This document shows positions 1-8,899 of a stretch of 64,000 bases of DNA, piece after piece; the first letter of the stretch is position 1; each line of letters opens with the position of its first letter. The position numbers were made by a program, and so were the translations under genes. Source of the stretch: an uncultured Acidobacteriota bacterium (GTDB taxonomy: Bacteria; Acidobacteriota; Terriglobia; Terriglobales; Acidobacteriaceae). Under the pieces are notes generated by a model, which did not search any database, was not told where the DNA came from, and saw nothing but the letters and a program-made list of their open reading frames with translations. The DNA is taken from contig CAILAC010000010.1 in NCBI GenBank assembly GCA_903832055.1, forward strand, positions 682,001 through 746,000, written 5' to 3'.

Positions 1-2
1 TC

Positions 3-281
3 GTTGTGTACACATCCAACATCGCCGCGATTCTCGGCCTGCGGTCGCTCTACTTTGCGCTTTCGAGCCTGCTTGACCGCTTCCACTATCTGCATTACGG
101 ATTGGGCGCGCTGCTCGGCTTTGTTGCGCTCAAAATGCTGCTTTCCCATTGGGTCGAGATCCCCGTAATCTGGTCGCTCGCAACCATGGCAGCAATCCTG
201 GTCGTCTGCGCGGGGGCGTCCATTCTATTTGGCGGCAAACCAAAAAAACACACAACTGGCCATACCGGGCCCGCAGAATAG
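3..281 (+). CDS. TerC family membrane protein, C-terminal part
   Basis: The reading frame is open to the left edge, so only about the last 92 residues are present. The stretch TSNIAAILGLRSLYFAL, followed by a Phe/His/Tyr-rich turn (DRFHYLHYGLGALL) and further hydrophobic segments, is typical of the last membrane helices of TerC/Alx-type integral membrane proteins, which are linked to tellurite resistance or manganese export. Two to three membrane segments are visible, and the protein ends in a short polar tail rich in Lys and His. The GTG at position 6 should not be taken as the start. The SDR gene follows after 16 bases on the same strand. Confidence 0.8.
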   Translation, partial: VVYTSNIAAILGLRSLYFALSSLLDRFHYLHYGLGALLGFVALKMLLSHWVEIPVIWSLATMAAILVVCAGASILFGGKPKKHTTGHTGPAE

Positions 282-297
282 ATGTAGAGGTGGAACG

Positions 298-1038
298 ATG
301 CAGCGAACAACGCTGGTAACTGGCGCTTCCCGCGGACTCGGGGCGGCCATCGCACTGGAGCAGGGCGCGATGGGAAACAAAGTCGCAGTCAACTACTTCA
401 GCAATAGCGCAGCCGCCGACGCACTTTGCCTCCACATCCGGGCTGCTGGCGGCGAGGCGCAGCCCTTCCAGGCCGACGTACGCGATGAAGCCCAGATCCA
501 CTCGATGATCCACGCCATTGAAGAAACCTTCGGCGGTGTCGATGTGCTGGTCGCCAACGCCACCGGCCCCCAACCCATGCTCTCCATTGAAGAGCAAACC
601 TGGCAGGCATATCTCGACCAGCTTGAGTTCTTCGTGAAGTCGCCCCTCCTGCTGCTCAAGCGCGTCCTGCCCGGCATGCGCCAGCGTGGCTTCGGCCGCA
701 TCATCAACATCGGCAGCGAAGTAATGGAGCTTGGCAACCCGCGCTTTGCCAACTATGTCGCGGCCAAGGGCGCACAGCTTGGCATTACCCGCAGTTGGGC
801 CCGCGAACTCGGACCAACCGGCATCACCGTAAACCTCGTCGCACCCGGCTGGATTCCTGTCGAACGCCACGCCGAAGCCAATGCTGAAGAGCTGGAGGCC
901 TACCGCCTCGGAGTTCCCCTCGGTTACCAGGGCGCACCCACAGACATCGCAAAAATGGTGGCCTTCCTCGCCAGCGACGAGGCGCGCTTCATCACCGGCC
1001 AGAAATTCTCAGTCAACGGTGGAAACACGCTCAGCTAG
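298..1038 (+). CDS. SDR family oxidoreductase (FabG-like)
   Basis: Short-chain dehydrogenase/reductase of 246 residues, a usual length for the classical SDR family. The cofactor motif TGASRGLG lies at residues 8-15. The catalytic triad is Ser140, Tyr153 and Lys157 (YVAAK). PGWI near 190 and the C-terminal GQKFSVNGGNT are also typical. The closest functional type is 3-oxoacyl-ACP reductase, but the substrate cannot be told from sequence. The ATG at 298 was chosen because a purine-rich AGAGGTGG precedes it and the Rossmann fold starts at once. An upstream in-frame start at 229 would overlap the TerC gene. It runs convergently into nadB with only 6 bases between the stops. Confidence 0.88.
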   Translation: MQRTTLVTGASRGLGAAIALEQGAMGNKVAVNYFSNSAAADALCLHIRAAGGEAQPFQADVRDEAQIHSMIHAIEETFGGVDVLVANATGPQPMLSIEEQTWQAYLDQLEFFVKSPLLLLKRVLPGMRQRGFGRIINIGSEVMELGNPRFANYVAAKGAQLGITRSWARELGPTGITVNLVAPGWIPVERHAEANAEELEAYRLGVPLGYQGAPTDIAKMVAFLASDEARFITGQKFSVNGGNTLS

Positions 1039-1044
1039 CCCCGG

Positions 1045-2673
1045 CTACCAGGCCTCGAAGCGCACCTCGCCATTGCGTTCCACCGAGTGCTTTTGAAAGT
1101 GGACGTCATCGCGGCGGGAAAAGTCGTTGCGGAAGTGCGCTCCTCGGCTTTCGGTCCGTGCCAGCGCCGCGCGCAAAATCGAGCCTGCCACCGAAGCCAG
1201 GGCATTCGCTTCAAAAAGGCGGCGGCTACCTCGCCCATTCTCATTCAATTGCCGCAACGCAAGCGCGATTTCAGTGAGTTCGGCAATTCCCTGCCGCAGC
1301 GTCGTCTCTTCACGCAACAGCCCGGCATGGGCCCACATGGAGCGCTGAAGACGGCCGATCAGCGCCTCGACGAGCGAGGTTTCCTCGTCGCCCAGGCCCA
1401 GGACAGTCGCAGCAGCTGTCGCGGCAGTCTGGCTGAAGCCGGAGTCATCAGCGAGGATGGCCCCCGCCGCCCGCGCGCCAAACACCAAACCCTCCAGCAG
1501 CGAATTCGAAGCTAGCCGGTTCGCACCATGCACCCCCGTGCAAGCCGCCTCCCCCGCAGCATACAGTCCCTGCAGAGTCGTTCGCCCATCGAGATCAGTG
1601 CGGATACCGCCCATCATGTAATGCGCCGCCGGCCGGACCGGAATGAGATCTGTTTGCAGGCTCAGACCATGCGTCGCCAGAAAACGGCTAATCCCCGGAA
1701 ATCGCACCGTGAGGTCGATGCCAGTCACGTGGCGCATATCAAGGTAAACGAGCCGCGAATCCGCAGGATTGGCTCCCATACCTTCGCGAGCAATCGCCCG
1801 AGCCACCACATCGCGCGGCGCAAGCTCCAGTTGCGCATGGTACCGCTCCATGAATCGCTCACCGCAATCATTGCGAAGATACGCCCCTTCGCCCCGCAAA
1901 GCCTCTGAAAGCAGAAATCTCGGTACTCCCGGCAGCGATAGTGCCGTCGGATGGAACTGGTAAAACTCCATATCCGCCAGTTCCGCGCCCGCCTGCGCCG
2001 CAATCGCAATTCCATCACCCGTCGCCACCGCCGGGTTGGTCGTATCGCTGTAAACCTGCCCCGCGCCACCCGAAGCGAGCAGAACGGCGCGCACCCCAAC
2101 ACGCCGGGAAACATTCTGCGCATCCAGCAGATCAACGGCGACGACGCGGCCGCCTTCCACCACCAGCCCCGTAGCCATCGTCCATTCAGCAAACCGTATC
2201 CGGCAGTGAGAGCGAGCAATTTCGCGGGCATGCGCCACCAGCGACCGGCTTATCTCTGCTCCGGTCGCGTCGCCATTGGCATGCAAAATGCGCGGACGCG
2301 AGTGGGCAGCCTCGCGCGTACGCAGCAGTTCGCCCTGAGGATTATGGTTTTCGCGGTCAAAGGCTGCGCCCCAATCAATCAGTTCAGCCACACGCCCCGG
2401 GCCTTCCTGTACCAGCAATTCAGCCGCAGGACGAAAAACCAGCCCATCCCCGGCACCCACTGTGTCTTCCAGGTGCAGTGCCACATCCTCCCGCCCCTCC
2501 GTCGCCACAGCGATGCCACCCTGCGCGTAGTGGGTGTTCGATTCCCCCAGAGACTCCTTCGTGACCACGAGAACTTCGCCCTGGCTGGCAAGCTCGATCG
2601 CCGCGCGCAACCCCGCGACACCCGCGCCTACAACAACAAAATCCGTTCTATCGACCTGGGAGCTCTGAACCAT
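1045..2673 (-). CDS. nadB: L-aspartate oxidase
   Basis: Flavoprotein of 542 residues that oxidises L-aspartate to iminoaspartate, the first step of quinolinate and NAD synthesis. The FAD-binding GAGVAG is at residues 16-21. The family blocks SNTHYAQGGIA, MEFYQFHPTAL, HYMMGGIRTD and GANRLASNSLLEGLVFG all appear in order, and the helical C-terminal domain typical of NadB and succinate dehydrogenase flavoproteins is present. The NadB-type QFHPTAL and the lack of neighbouring sdh subunits favour NadB over SdhA. nadA and nadC are not in the window. Divergent from the M20 amidohydrolase gene, with 195 bases between the starts. Confidence 0.95.
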   Translation of the reverse strand: MVQSSQVDRTDFVVVGAGVAGLRAAIELASQGEVLVVTKESLGESNTHYAQGGIAVATEGREDVALHLEDTVGAGDGLVFRPAAELLVQEGPGRVAELIDWGAAFDRENHNPQGELLRTREAAHSRPRILHANGDATGAEISRSLVAHAREIARSHCRIRFAEWTMATGLVVEGGRVVAVDLLDAQNVSRRVGVRAVLLASGGAGQVYSDTTNPAVATGDGIAIAAQAGAELADMEFYQFHPTALSLPGVPRFLLSEALRGEGAYLRNDCGERFMERYHAQLELAPRDVVARAIAREGMGANPADSRLVYLDMRHVTGIDLTVRFPGISRFLATHGLSLQTDLIPVRPAAHYMMGGIRTDLDGRTTLQGLYAAGEAACTGVHGANRLASNSLLEGLVFGARAAGAILADDSGFSQTAATAAATVLGLGDEETSLVEALIGRLQRSMWAHAGLLREETTLRQGIAELTEIALALRQLNENGRGSRRLFEANALASVAGSILRAALARTESRGAHFRNDFSRRDDVHFQKHSVERNGEVRFEAW

Positions 2674-2868
2674 AACCTATGAGGCTATCACCGAGCGCAA
2701 CGCACCGGGTCATGGCGGCTGCAATCAGTTTTGTAACGTAGTGCAGGCCTTCCCAGTTTGACTCCGTAGGTGACTCACTCGTTGGCCGTTTAGAATGGCA
2801 GAGATAGCGTCGTCGGATTCCGGCATCAAATATCCGGATTGCCATACGCGCAAGCAGATCGAGGGGCT

Positions 2869-4059
2869 ATGACGAATCGAAATCAAAGGATTGAAAGCAT
2901 CGCAGCACAGGCCACCGAGTGGCGTCGCGAACTGCACCGCCATCCGCAGACCGTCTTTGAAGAGACCTTTGCCAGCGACTTCATCTGCAGCAAGCTCACC
3001 GAATGGGGCATCCCTCACGAGCGCGGCATCGCCACCACCGGCGTCGTCGCCACCATTGAAGGCCGCCGCAACCACTCCGGCCGCACCATCGCCTTTCGCG
3101 CCGATATCGATGCCCTCGACGTCATTGAGCAGACCGGCCAGCCCTGGGCCTCCCTCACCCCCGGCAAGATGCACGCTTGCGGCCACGACGGCCACACCGC
3201 CACCCTGCTCACTCTTGCCAAATACCTCAACGACACCCGCAACTTCGATGGCCTCATCCGCCTCATCTTCCAGCCCGGCGAGGAAGCCGGCAAAGGCGCC
3301 CACCAGATGCTCCGCGAAGGCCTCCTGGAGCGCTTTCCCTTCGACGAAATTTACGGCTACCACAACTGGCCCACACTGCCCCGCGGCACATTTGCCATCA
3401 AGCCCGGCCCCATGCTCGCCTCCGTCGACGTCTTCCAAATTCGACTCCACGGCAAAGGTGGCCACGCCGCCATGCCCCATGCCACCCTCGACGTGATTCC
3501 CGCCGCAGCTCAACTCGTCCTCGCGCTGCAAACACTGGTCAGCCGCGAAACCGATCCCATGGCCAACGCCGTACTGAGCGTCACCAACCTCACCGCAGGA
3601 ACAGGTGCAGCCAACGTCATCCCAGGGCTTGCCACGCTCACCGGCACGGTCAGAACATTCAACAAGGACGTGCGCGACCATCTGCAATCGCGCATGGCCT
3701 CCATGGTCAAATCCATCGGAATCATGTTCCGCCTTACCGCGGAGTTTGACTACACCCGCCTCATCGACCCTGTCATCAATCACGCGCAGGAGACTGAATA
3801 CTGTCGCGAGGCCGCAGCAGCTATCGTCGGCCCAGACAAAGTCGAGTCCATGGAACCCATCATGGGCGGCGAAGACTTCGGCGGCTTCCTCGAGCAGCGC
3901 CCCGGCGCGTTCATCGTCATCGGCCAGGGTGAGGCCGACCCCGCCAGCCCCCACAACCGCGGACTCCACAACCCCGGCTACGACTTCAACGACGCAATCC
4001 TGCCAACCGCCGCAAGCTACTTTGCAGAATTAGCCGAGCGCCGCCTCGCCATCGACTAA
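2869..4059 (+). CDS. M20 family amidohydrolase (N-acyl-amino acid / hippurate hydrolase type)
   Basis: Metallopeptidase of 396 residues, M20D-type. Metal-binding motifs are visible: HACGHDGH near 102-109, QPGEEAGKG near 139, YGYHNWP near 165 and the final GGEDFGGFLEQRPGAF plus LHNPGYDFND. The dimerisation domain begins near DVFQIRLHGKGGHAAMP. Members hydrolyse N-acyl or N-benzoyl amino acids (hippurate, acetylated amino acids) in the cytoplasm; the exact substrate is unknown. The ATG at 2869 is preferred since GAGGGG lies 3 bases upstream; a TTG at 2839 would add ten residues without a clear ribosome site. No signal peptide. Confidence 0.9.
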   Translation: MTNRNQRIESIAAQATEWRRELHRHPQTVFEETFASDFICSKLTEWGIPHERGIATTGVVATIEGRRNHSGRTIAFRADIDALDVIEQTGQPWASLTPGKMHACGHDGHTATLLTLAKYLNDTRNFDGLIRLIFQPGEEAGKGAHQMLREGLLERFPFDEIYGYHNWPTLPRGTFAIKPGPMLASVDVFQIRLHGKGGHAAMPHATLDVIPAAAQLVLALQTLVSRETDPMANAVLSVTNLTAGTGAANVIPGLATLTGTVRTFNKDVRDHLQSRMASMVKSIGIMFRLTAEFDYTRLIDPVINHAQETEYCREAAAAIVGPDKVESMEPIMGGEDFGGFLEQRPGAFIVIGQGEADPASPHNRGLHNPGYDFNDAILPTAASYFAELAERRLAID

Positions 4060-4129
4060 CAATTGACAAGGCGCAAGCGAATGCCCCACTCCAAAAGCCA
4101 AGCAATAACCGTGCAGTACGATTGAGAAG

Positions 4130-5254
4130 ATGCAGACGATCAAAGTTGATACGCCATCAGCGAAATACCAGGTATTTGCGGGCACAGGCCTCATCGATTC
4201 ACTTGAACCGCGCATGGTCAAAGTCCTCGCAGGGCTGGGCCAGAAACTGCCCCGGCGGGTCTTCGTCCTCACCTCGCCCGAAATCTGGGAACTGTGGTCC
4301 AAGCGATTCCTCGCCTCATTTTCCGTCGAACCGGTAGTTCTGCTCCTCCCTCCCGGCGAACGCCACAAAAACCTGCGCTCGGTCGAAAAAATCCTCCGCC
4401 AGATGGCCAAAGCCGGCGGCGACCGCAGTTCCCTGCTCATCGCCTTTGGCGGCGGCATCGTAGGCGACGTTGGCGGATTCGTCGCCGCCATCTACATGCG
4501 CGGCATCTCTTACTTCCAGGTGCCCTCGACCTTCCTTTCCCAGGTGGATTCCTCCGTCGGCGGCAAAACCGGCGTCAATCTCCCTGAAGGCAAAAACCTC
4601 GTCGGCAGCTTCCACCATCCCCTCGCCGTCTTCGCCGATATGGAGTTGCTCAGCACCCTGCCCGACCGCGAACTGCGCGCCGGCCTCTTCGAAAGCGTCA
4701 AAGCCGGCATGATTCGCGACCGCAGCCTGCTTCGCTACATGGAAGAGAACTCCGTTAAGATTCTCGGCCGCGACCCCGCAGCACTCGAAAAAATAATCGC
4801 CGCCTCCATCCGCATGAAGGCAGAGGTCGTCAGCCTCGATGAACGTGAGAGCGGCCTGCGCATGATCCTCAACCTCGGCCACACCCTCGGCCACGCCATC
4901 GAATCCGTCACCCGCTACAAAGTCCTGCTCCACGGCGAGGCAGTCGGCTGGGGTCTGATTTCCTCCCTCTACCTCGGCAAGATGCGCGGCACCATCACCG
5001 AATCGCAGTTTCAGCGCCTCATGCGCCTCGTCTACCTTTACGGCCCCCTCCCGGCCCTCAAAATCAATGCCCAAAAACTCGTCGACGCCACCGCCAAAGA
5101 CAAAAAGCATCTCGGCAACGTCCGCCGCTTCGTCCTGCCCGTCGGCCTCGGCGATGCCTGCGTCGTTGAGGATGTCTCCGGCGCAGAATTGCTCGAAGCC
5201 GCCCAATACATGCTTGCCCTCGCCAAACCGCTCCCCGAACGGGCAGAAGCCTGA
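4130..5254 (+). CDS. aroB: 3-dehydroquinate synthase
   Basis: Second enzyme of the shikimate pathway, 374 residues, converting DAHP to 3-dehydroquinate with NAD and a divalent metal. The family core is clear: FGGGIVGDVGGFVA, then MRGISYFQVPSTFLSQVDSS, VGGKTGVNLPEGKN and VGSFHHP. Metal ligands sit in the blocks LFESVKAGMI (Glu), LGHTLGHAIE (His) and HGEAVGWG (His). The stop overlaps the start of the next gene by one base (TGATG), so translation is probably coupled. aroC is also in the window, about 7 kb away on the other strand. Confidence 0.95.
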   Translation: MQTIKVDTPSAKYQVFAGTGLIDSLEPRMVKVLAGLGQKLPRRVFVLTSPEIWELWSKRFLASFSVEPVVLLLPPGERHKNLRSVEKILRQMAKAGGDRSSLLIAFGGGIVGDVGGFVAAIYMRGISYFQVPSTFLSQVDSSVGGKTGVNLPEGKNLVGSFHHPLAVFADMELLSTLPDRELRAGLFESVKAGMIRDRSLLRYMEENSVKILGRDPAALEKIIAASIRMKAEVVSLDERESGLRMILNLGHTLGHAIESVTRYKVLLHGEAVGWGLISSLYLGKMRGTITESQFQRLMRLVYLYGPLPALKINAQKLVDATAKDKKHLGNVRRFVLPVGLGDACVVEDVSGAELLEAAQYMLALAKPLPERAEA

Positions 5255-6039
5255 TGGCAACAGAACTGACATCCATCAGTAAAGGCGCGACACCCGACGG
5301 TGCCGGCGACGAGCAAAGCGCTGCGGCAGCCGTCCGCCAGATGTTCAACTCCATCGCGCCCCGCTACGACCTGCTCAACCACGTGCTCTCGGCCAATATC
5401 GACCGCCTCTGGTGGTGGCGCACTGCGCGCCGATTCCGCTCTATCCTCACCAATCCTGACGCCGCCGTCCTCGATATCTGCTGCGGCACCGGCGACATGA
5501 CCATGGCGCTGCTCAAGCACCGTCCCGTCGCGTCCCGGCCCATCATTGCAGCCGACTTTGCTCGGGAAATGCTCGCACGTGGCGCGCGAAAATTCGCCGC
5601 ACCCTCCGCAAAGCACGGCACCGCGATCGCCGTCGAAGCTGACGCCCTCCACCTGCCCCTGCGCGCGCAGTCTCTCGACCTGGTGACGACCGCGTTTGGC
5701 TTTCGCAATCTCGCCAACTACGACGACGGCCTGCGCGAGTTTTTTCGCGTCCTCAAGCCCGGCGGACAGGTCGGCATCCTCGACTTCAGTGAACCGGACG
5801 GGCTCATCGGCAAGCTGTATCAGGTCTATTTCCGCCGCGTTCTCCCCGCCATTGGCCGCTTGATCTGCGGCGCAGACGGTCCGTACAATTATTTGCCAAC
5901 CTCCGTAAGCAAGTTCCCTCCTCCGCCCGAAATGCTCGCCATGATGCGCGCCGCAGGCTTCACCGACGTAACCTGGACCCCATACACGTTCGGCATCGCC
6001 GGGCTGTTTACCGGCTACCGGGGCATTCCTCCAGCATGA
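5254..6039 (+). CDS. menG: Demethylmenaquinone / ubiquinone C-methyltransferase (UbiE/MenG)
   Basis: Class I SAM-dependent methyltransferase of 261 residues. Visible motifs are MFNSIAPRYDLLNHVLS near residue 30, the SAM site LDICCGTGDMTMALL, TAFGFRNLANYDDGLREFFRVLKPGG and the terminal GIAGLFTGYRG, all diagnostic for UbiE/MenG. It methylates demethylmenaquinone in the last step of menaquinone synthesis; acidobacteria usually use menaquinone, so MenG is the more likely role (inference). The start codon overlaps the aroB stop by one base. Confidence 0.92.
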   Translation: MATELTSISKGATPDGAGDEQSAAAAVRQMFNSIAPRYDLLNHVLSANIDRLWWWRTARRFRSILTNPDAAVLDICCGTGDMTMALLKHRPVASRPIIAADFAREMLARGARKFAAPSAKHGTAIAVEADALHLPLRAQSLDLVTTAFGFRNLANYDDGLREFFRVLKPGGQVGILDFSEPDGLIGKLYQVYFRRVLPAIGRLICGADGPYNYLPTSVSKFPPPPEMLAMMRAAGFTDVTWTPYTFGIAGLFTGYRGIPPA

Positions 6040-6058
6040 ACCACCCGACCCGGTTGGT

Positions 6059-6107
6059 GACTCGTGACCCGACGATATAGGCTGGAGTTCCCACGAGTCG
6101 GGTTTTC
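6059..6107 (+). terminator. Possible intrinsic terminator or hairpin between menG and the CDF gene
   Basis: Two overlapping inverted repeats are visible. GACTCGTG (6059-6066) pairs with CACGAGTC (6092-6099), and ACCCGAC (6067-6073) can pair with GTCGGGT (6097-6103), which runs straight into TTTT. The two stems exclude each other. The loops are long (over 20 bases), so this is a weak terminator at best. Confidence 0.35.
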
Positions 6108-6125
6108 GCGCGAAAGCAGTATTCC

Positions 6126-7595
6126 ATGACCACCGTCACAGCAAGTTCCATCGAAAGCCAAGCCAAAGCGCACGCCGAAATGACCGCAGCCAAGCGGCGC
6201 GTCGCGCTGCATTCCATGATCGCAGCCACAGCGATGACTCTCCTCAAGCTCGTCGCCGGCCTGATGAGCGGCTCCCTCGGTGTGCTGTCAGACGCCATGC
6301 ACTCGGGCCTCGACCTCATCGGCGCCACTCTTACCCTCTTTTCCGTGCGCGTCTCAGACAAGCCCGCCGACGAAAATCACACCTACGGGCACGCCAAGTT
6401 TGAAACTCTCTCTGCCTTCGCCGAGGCCGGCCTCATGGCCGTAAGCTGCGCCTGGATCATCGTTGAAGCCGTCGAACGAATCGTCCGGCATGAGGCCATC
6501 GTGCGCCATTCGCTGTGGCCCGTACTGGTCCTGGTAACGTCGATCACAGTCGACTGGTGGCGTTCACGAGAGTTGCGCGCAGTCGCCCGGCAGTTCAACA
6601 GCACTGCACTCGCCGCCGACGCCTTTCACTTTGCCTCCGACATCTGGTCCACACTGGCCGTCCTCGTGGGGCTGGCACTCAGTTGGTTGGGCAATGAACT
6701 CCATATTGGCTGGCTCAGCTACGCTGACCCGGTCGCAGCAATCCTCGTCTCGCTGATGATTTTGCGGCTGAGCTGGAAGCTGACCCGCGAAACATCCGAT
6801 GTTCTGCTCGATGCAACACCAACCGAGGTGCGCGACCGCATCGTGCGCGAAGTATCCGCAGTCGAGGGAGTCCTCGCCATCGAACAGGCGCGGGTCCGGC
6901 GCGCCGGTTCAGCCACCTTCGCCGACCTCACCCTCGCCCTGCCGCGCAGCTTTACCTTTGAACACACCAATGAACTCGTTCGCTCAACCACTGAAGCAGT
7001 CCAGCGCGTTGTCCCCGACGCCGACGTCATCATTCACACCGTGCCACGGCAGAACTCAACCGAAAGCATATTCGACCGCGTCCGCGCCGTCGCCAGCCGC
7101 AACAACGTCAGCGTCCATGAGGTGAGCGTCCAACTCGTCGAGGGTAAGCTGCGCGTCGAGCAGCACGTTGAGCTCAATGAAAACATGACTCTCGCCGAGG
7201 CGCACACCTTTGTTACTGCCATGGAATCCGAGATTCTGAGCGAAGTACACGAACTGGATGCCGTGCTGACCCACATCGAGAGCGAGCCGGCAACCATCGA
7301 GCCGCAAAGACTTCTCGCCGGCCAGGGCCATCTGCCCAGCGAAGCGGAACGCATCGAGCGCAGCCTGCTATCAGCCGCAAAGCAATTTCCTGAGATTGTC
7401 GATGTGCATGAGATTCTGGTAGGACGCAGCGGCGAGCATATTCAGGTCTCGTGCCATTGCTCGCTGCCCGATGCGCTCACCATGCAGCGCGTCCACGTGG
7501 TTATCACCGGCCTTGAAGACCGCCTCAAACTTGAGTGCCCCGAAGTAAACAGGGTTTTGATTCATCCAGAACCGGAGTCGGATAATCACAGGTAG
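6126..7595 (+). CDS. Cation diffusion facilitator (CDF) family transporter with extended C-terminus
   Basis: 489 residues, much longer than the usual 300 or so. The N-terminal 210 residues form the six-helix CDF domain, with the metal-site blocks SDAMHSGLDLIG in helix II, NHTYGHAKFETLSAF in the loop, and DAFHFASDIWSTL in helix V. The remaining 280 residues are cytoplasmic and appear to hold about three ferredoxin-like repeats: each has the pattern in which a conserved VHEV or VxxVHEI follows an acidic helix (for example SVHEVSVQLVEGKLRVEQHVEL and IVDVHEILVGRSGEHIQVSCHCSL in shortened form). Probably exports Zn, Fe, Co or Mn by proton antiport. The OsmC gene follows after 9 bases. Confidence 0.9.
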   Translation: MTTVTASSIESQAKAHAEMTAAKRRVALHSMIAATAMTLLKLVAGLMSGSLGVLSDAMHSGLDLIGATLTLFSVRVSDKPADENHTYGHAKFETLSAFAEAGLMAVSCAWIIVEAVERIVRHEAIVRHSLWPVLVLVTSITVDWWRSRELRAVARQFNSTALAADAFHFASDIWSTLAVLVGLALSWLGNELHIGWLSYADPVAAILVSLMILRLSWKLTRETSDVLLDATPTEVRDRIVREVSAVEGVLAIEQARVRRAGSATFADLTLALPRSFTFEHTNELVRSTTEAVQRVVPDADVIIHTVPRQNSTESIFDRVRAVASRNNVSVHEVSVQLVEGKLRVEQHVELNENMTLAEAHTFVTAMESEILSEVHELDAVLTHIESEPATIEPQRLLAGQGHLPSEAERIERSLLSAAKQFPEIVDVHEILVGRSGEHIQVSCHCSLPDALTMQRVHVVITGLEDRLKLECPEVNRVLIHPEPESDNHR

Positions 7596-7604
7596 GAGTA
7601 CGCA

Positions 7605-8045
7605 ATGATTGCACGCAGTGAATGGACCAGTTCTGAGTCTAACCCTGACATTTTCATCGGCCACTCGCAGTCTGGGCACGAGATACGCTTTGACGCGTCG
7701 TCCGAACACATCGAGGGCCCCTCGCCCATGGAGGCAGTCCTCGCGGCACTCTGCGGCTGTACCTCAGTTGACGTCGTCAGCATCCTCAAAAAGAAGCGCC
7801 AGCCCCTGGCGACGCTCACCGTTTCCGCGAACGCTGAACAGGCTGCCAATCCCCCCCGATTCTTCACTCGGATCAGCCTGACGTATGCCGTGTCAGCAAC
7901 GCCCGGCGGCCGATTTAGCCGCAAGGCAGTCGAGGATGCCGTCCATCTCTCCAAGGAAAAGTACTGCTCCGTCTCAGCAATGCTCGAGAAGACAGCAGAG
8001 ATTGAATTCCTAATCGACTTTCTCGACGCGGACCCACTGCCATGA
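7605..8045 (+). CDS. OsmC family protein
   Basis: 146 residues, full OsmC/Ohr-fold length. The two redox cysteines are expected in the blocks LAALCGCTSVDVVSILKKKR and EKYCSVSAML, both present. The pattern resembles the YhfA/OsmC subgroup more than Ohr, so an organic-hydroperoxide reductase role is plausible but not certain. GGAG lies 6 bases before the ATG. The stop overlaps the start of the PASTA gene by 4 bases (ATGA), suggesting one transcript with the CDF gene. Confidence 0.85.
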   Translation: MIARSEWTSSESNPDIFIGHSQSGHEIRFDASSEHIEGPSPMEAVLAALCGCTSVDVVSILKKKRQPLATLTVSANAEQAANPPRFFTRISLTYAVSATPGGRFSRKAVEDAVHLSKEKYCSVSAMLEKTAEIEFLIDFLDADPLP

Positions 8046-8878
8046 GCATTCAACTTCGCTCCATCAAAGACTTCTTCCAGGGCGTGCTCTTGCTCATGGC
8101 GCTGGTCGTCGTTGCGCTGGTAGCTGCCGTTACCACCATGCACTTCGCCATCCACGGCGCTGAAGTCCGCGTGCCCGCGCTCAAAAGCATGACCGTCGCC
8201 GAGGCGCGCAGCCAGACCTCTGGCCTCGGCCTCAATCTTGAAGTGGACAACCGCTACTATTCAGCCGACGTGGCCACCGGGCACATCCTATCGCAGTCGC
8301 CTCTGCCCGGCGCAGTCGTACGGCGCGAGTGGCGCGTCCGCGTCGCCGAGAGCCTCGGTCCACAAAAAGTCGAGGTCCCCAGCATTCTCGGCAACCAGGA
8401 GCGGATTGCCGCCCTCAACCTGCGACGGGTCGGCCTTGAGGCCGGTACCACCGCTCACCTGCCCTGGCCCAGTGCGGAAGCAGGCGTTGTACTCTCCCAG
8501 GACCCCCCGCCCCGCGCGCAGGGAATTGAACGGCCCAGCATCAATCTGCTCGTCGCCGCAGCCGACGATAACACCGTCGATGGCTATGTCATGCCCGACC
8601 TGACCGGCCTGCCGGTTGTGAGCGCGCAAAGCGCATTGACCCGTGTCGGCATCAAGTTTGGCGAGCCAAAGTTTGTCGATGTAAAGTTCGCCCCAGTCAC
8701 TGCACCGGCCGGCAGTCCCATTCCCGCGATAGGCAGCGGACCCGCCGCCGCCCAATCTTCACCGGCGCCAGCTCCAGCCAGGGCAAGCTCACTCCCGGGT
8801 AAAGTCGTGAGCCAGCAGCCTCCGCCTGGTTATCGCGTTGATGTGGGCTCGACTGTGTCGCTTACCGTCGCCAAATGA
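8042..8878 (+). CDS. Membrane-anchored PASTA domain protein without a kinase domain
   Basis: 278 residues: a short cytoplasmic N-terminus (about 14 residues), one membrane helix at about 15-38 and three PASTA-type repeats outside. Repeat boundaries are marked by VRVPALKSMTVAEARSQ, VEVPSILGNQERIAALN and YVMPDLTGLPVVSAQSAL, each closed by the pattern ILSQSPLPG, VLSQDPPP or VVSQQPPPG. PASTA domains bind muropeptides or beta-lactams in PrkC-type kinases and PBPs. Here no kinase or transpeptidase is attached. A Pro/Ala/Ser-rich linker splits the third repeat. It converges on rsmB with 21 bases between. Confidence 0.85.
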   Translation: MSIQLRSIKDFFQGVLLLMALVVVALVAAVTTMHFAIHGAEVRVPALKSMTVAEARSQTSGLGLNLEVDNRYYSADVATGHILSQSPLPGAVVRREWRVRVAESLGPQKVEVPSILGNQERIAALNLRRVGLEAGTTAHLPWPSAEAGVVLSQDPPPRAQGIERPSINLLVAAADDNTVDGYVMPDLTGLPVVSAQSALTRVGIKFGEPKFVDVKFAPVTAPAGSPIPAIGSGPAAAQSSPAPAPARASSLPGKVVSQQPPPGYRVDVGSTVSLTVAK

Positions 8879-8899
8879 TTCTGGCTGTGCGGCCCCGAC

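Noticed and set aside
130-870. 246-residue reverse-strand open frame over the SDR gene
   Set aside because: Shadow of the SDR gene; no domain is recognisable, while the forward frame has a full catalytic triad.
2531-2551. T-arm-like sequence GTGTTCGATTCCCCC suggesting a tRNA
   Set aside because: It lies inside the conserved nadB coding block and no acceptor, D or anticodon arms surround it.
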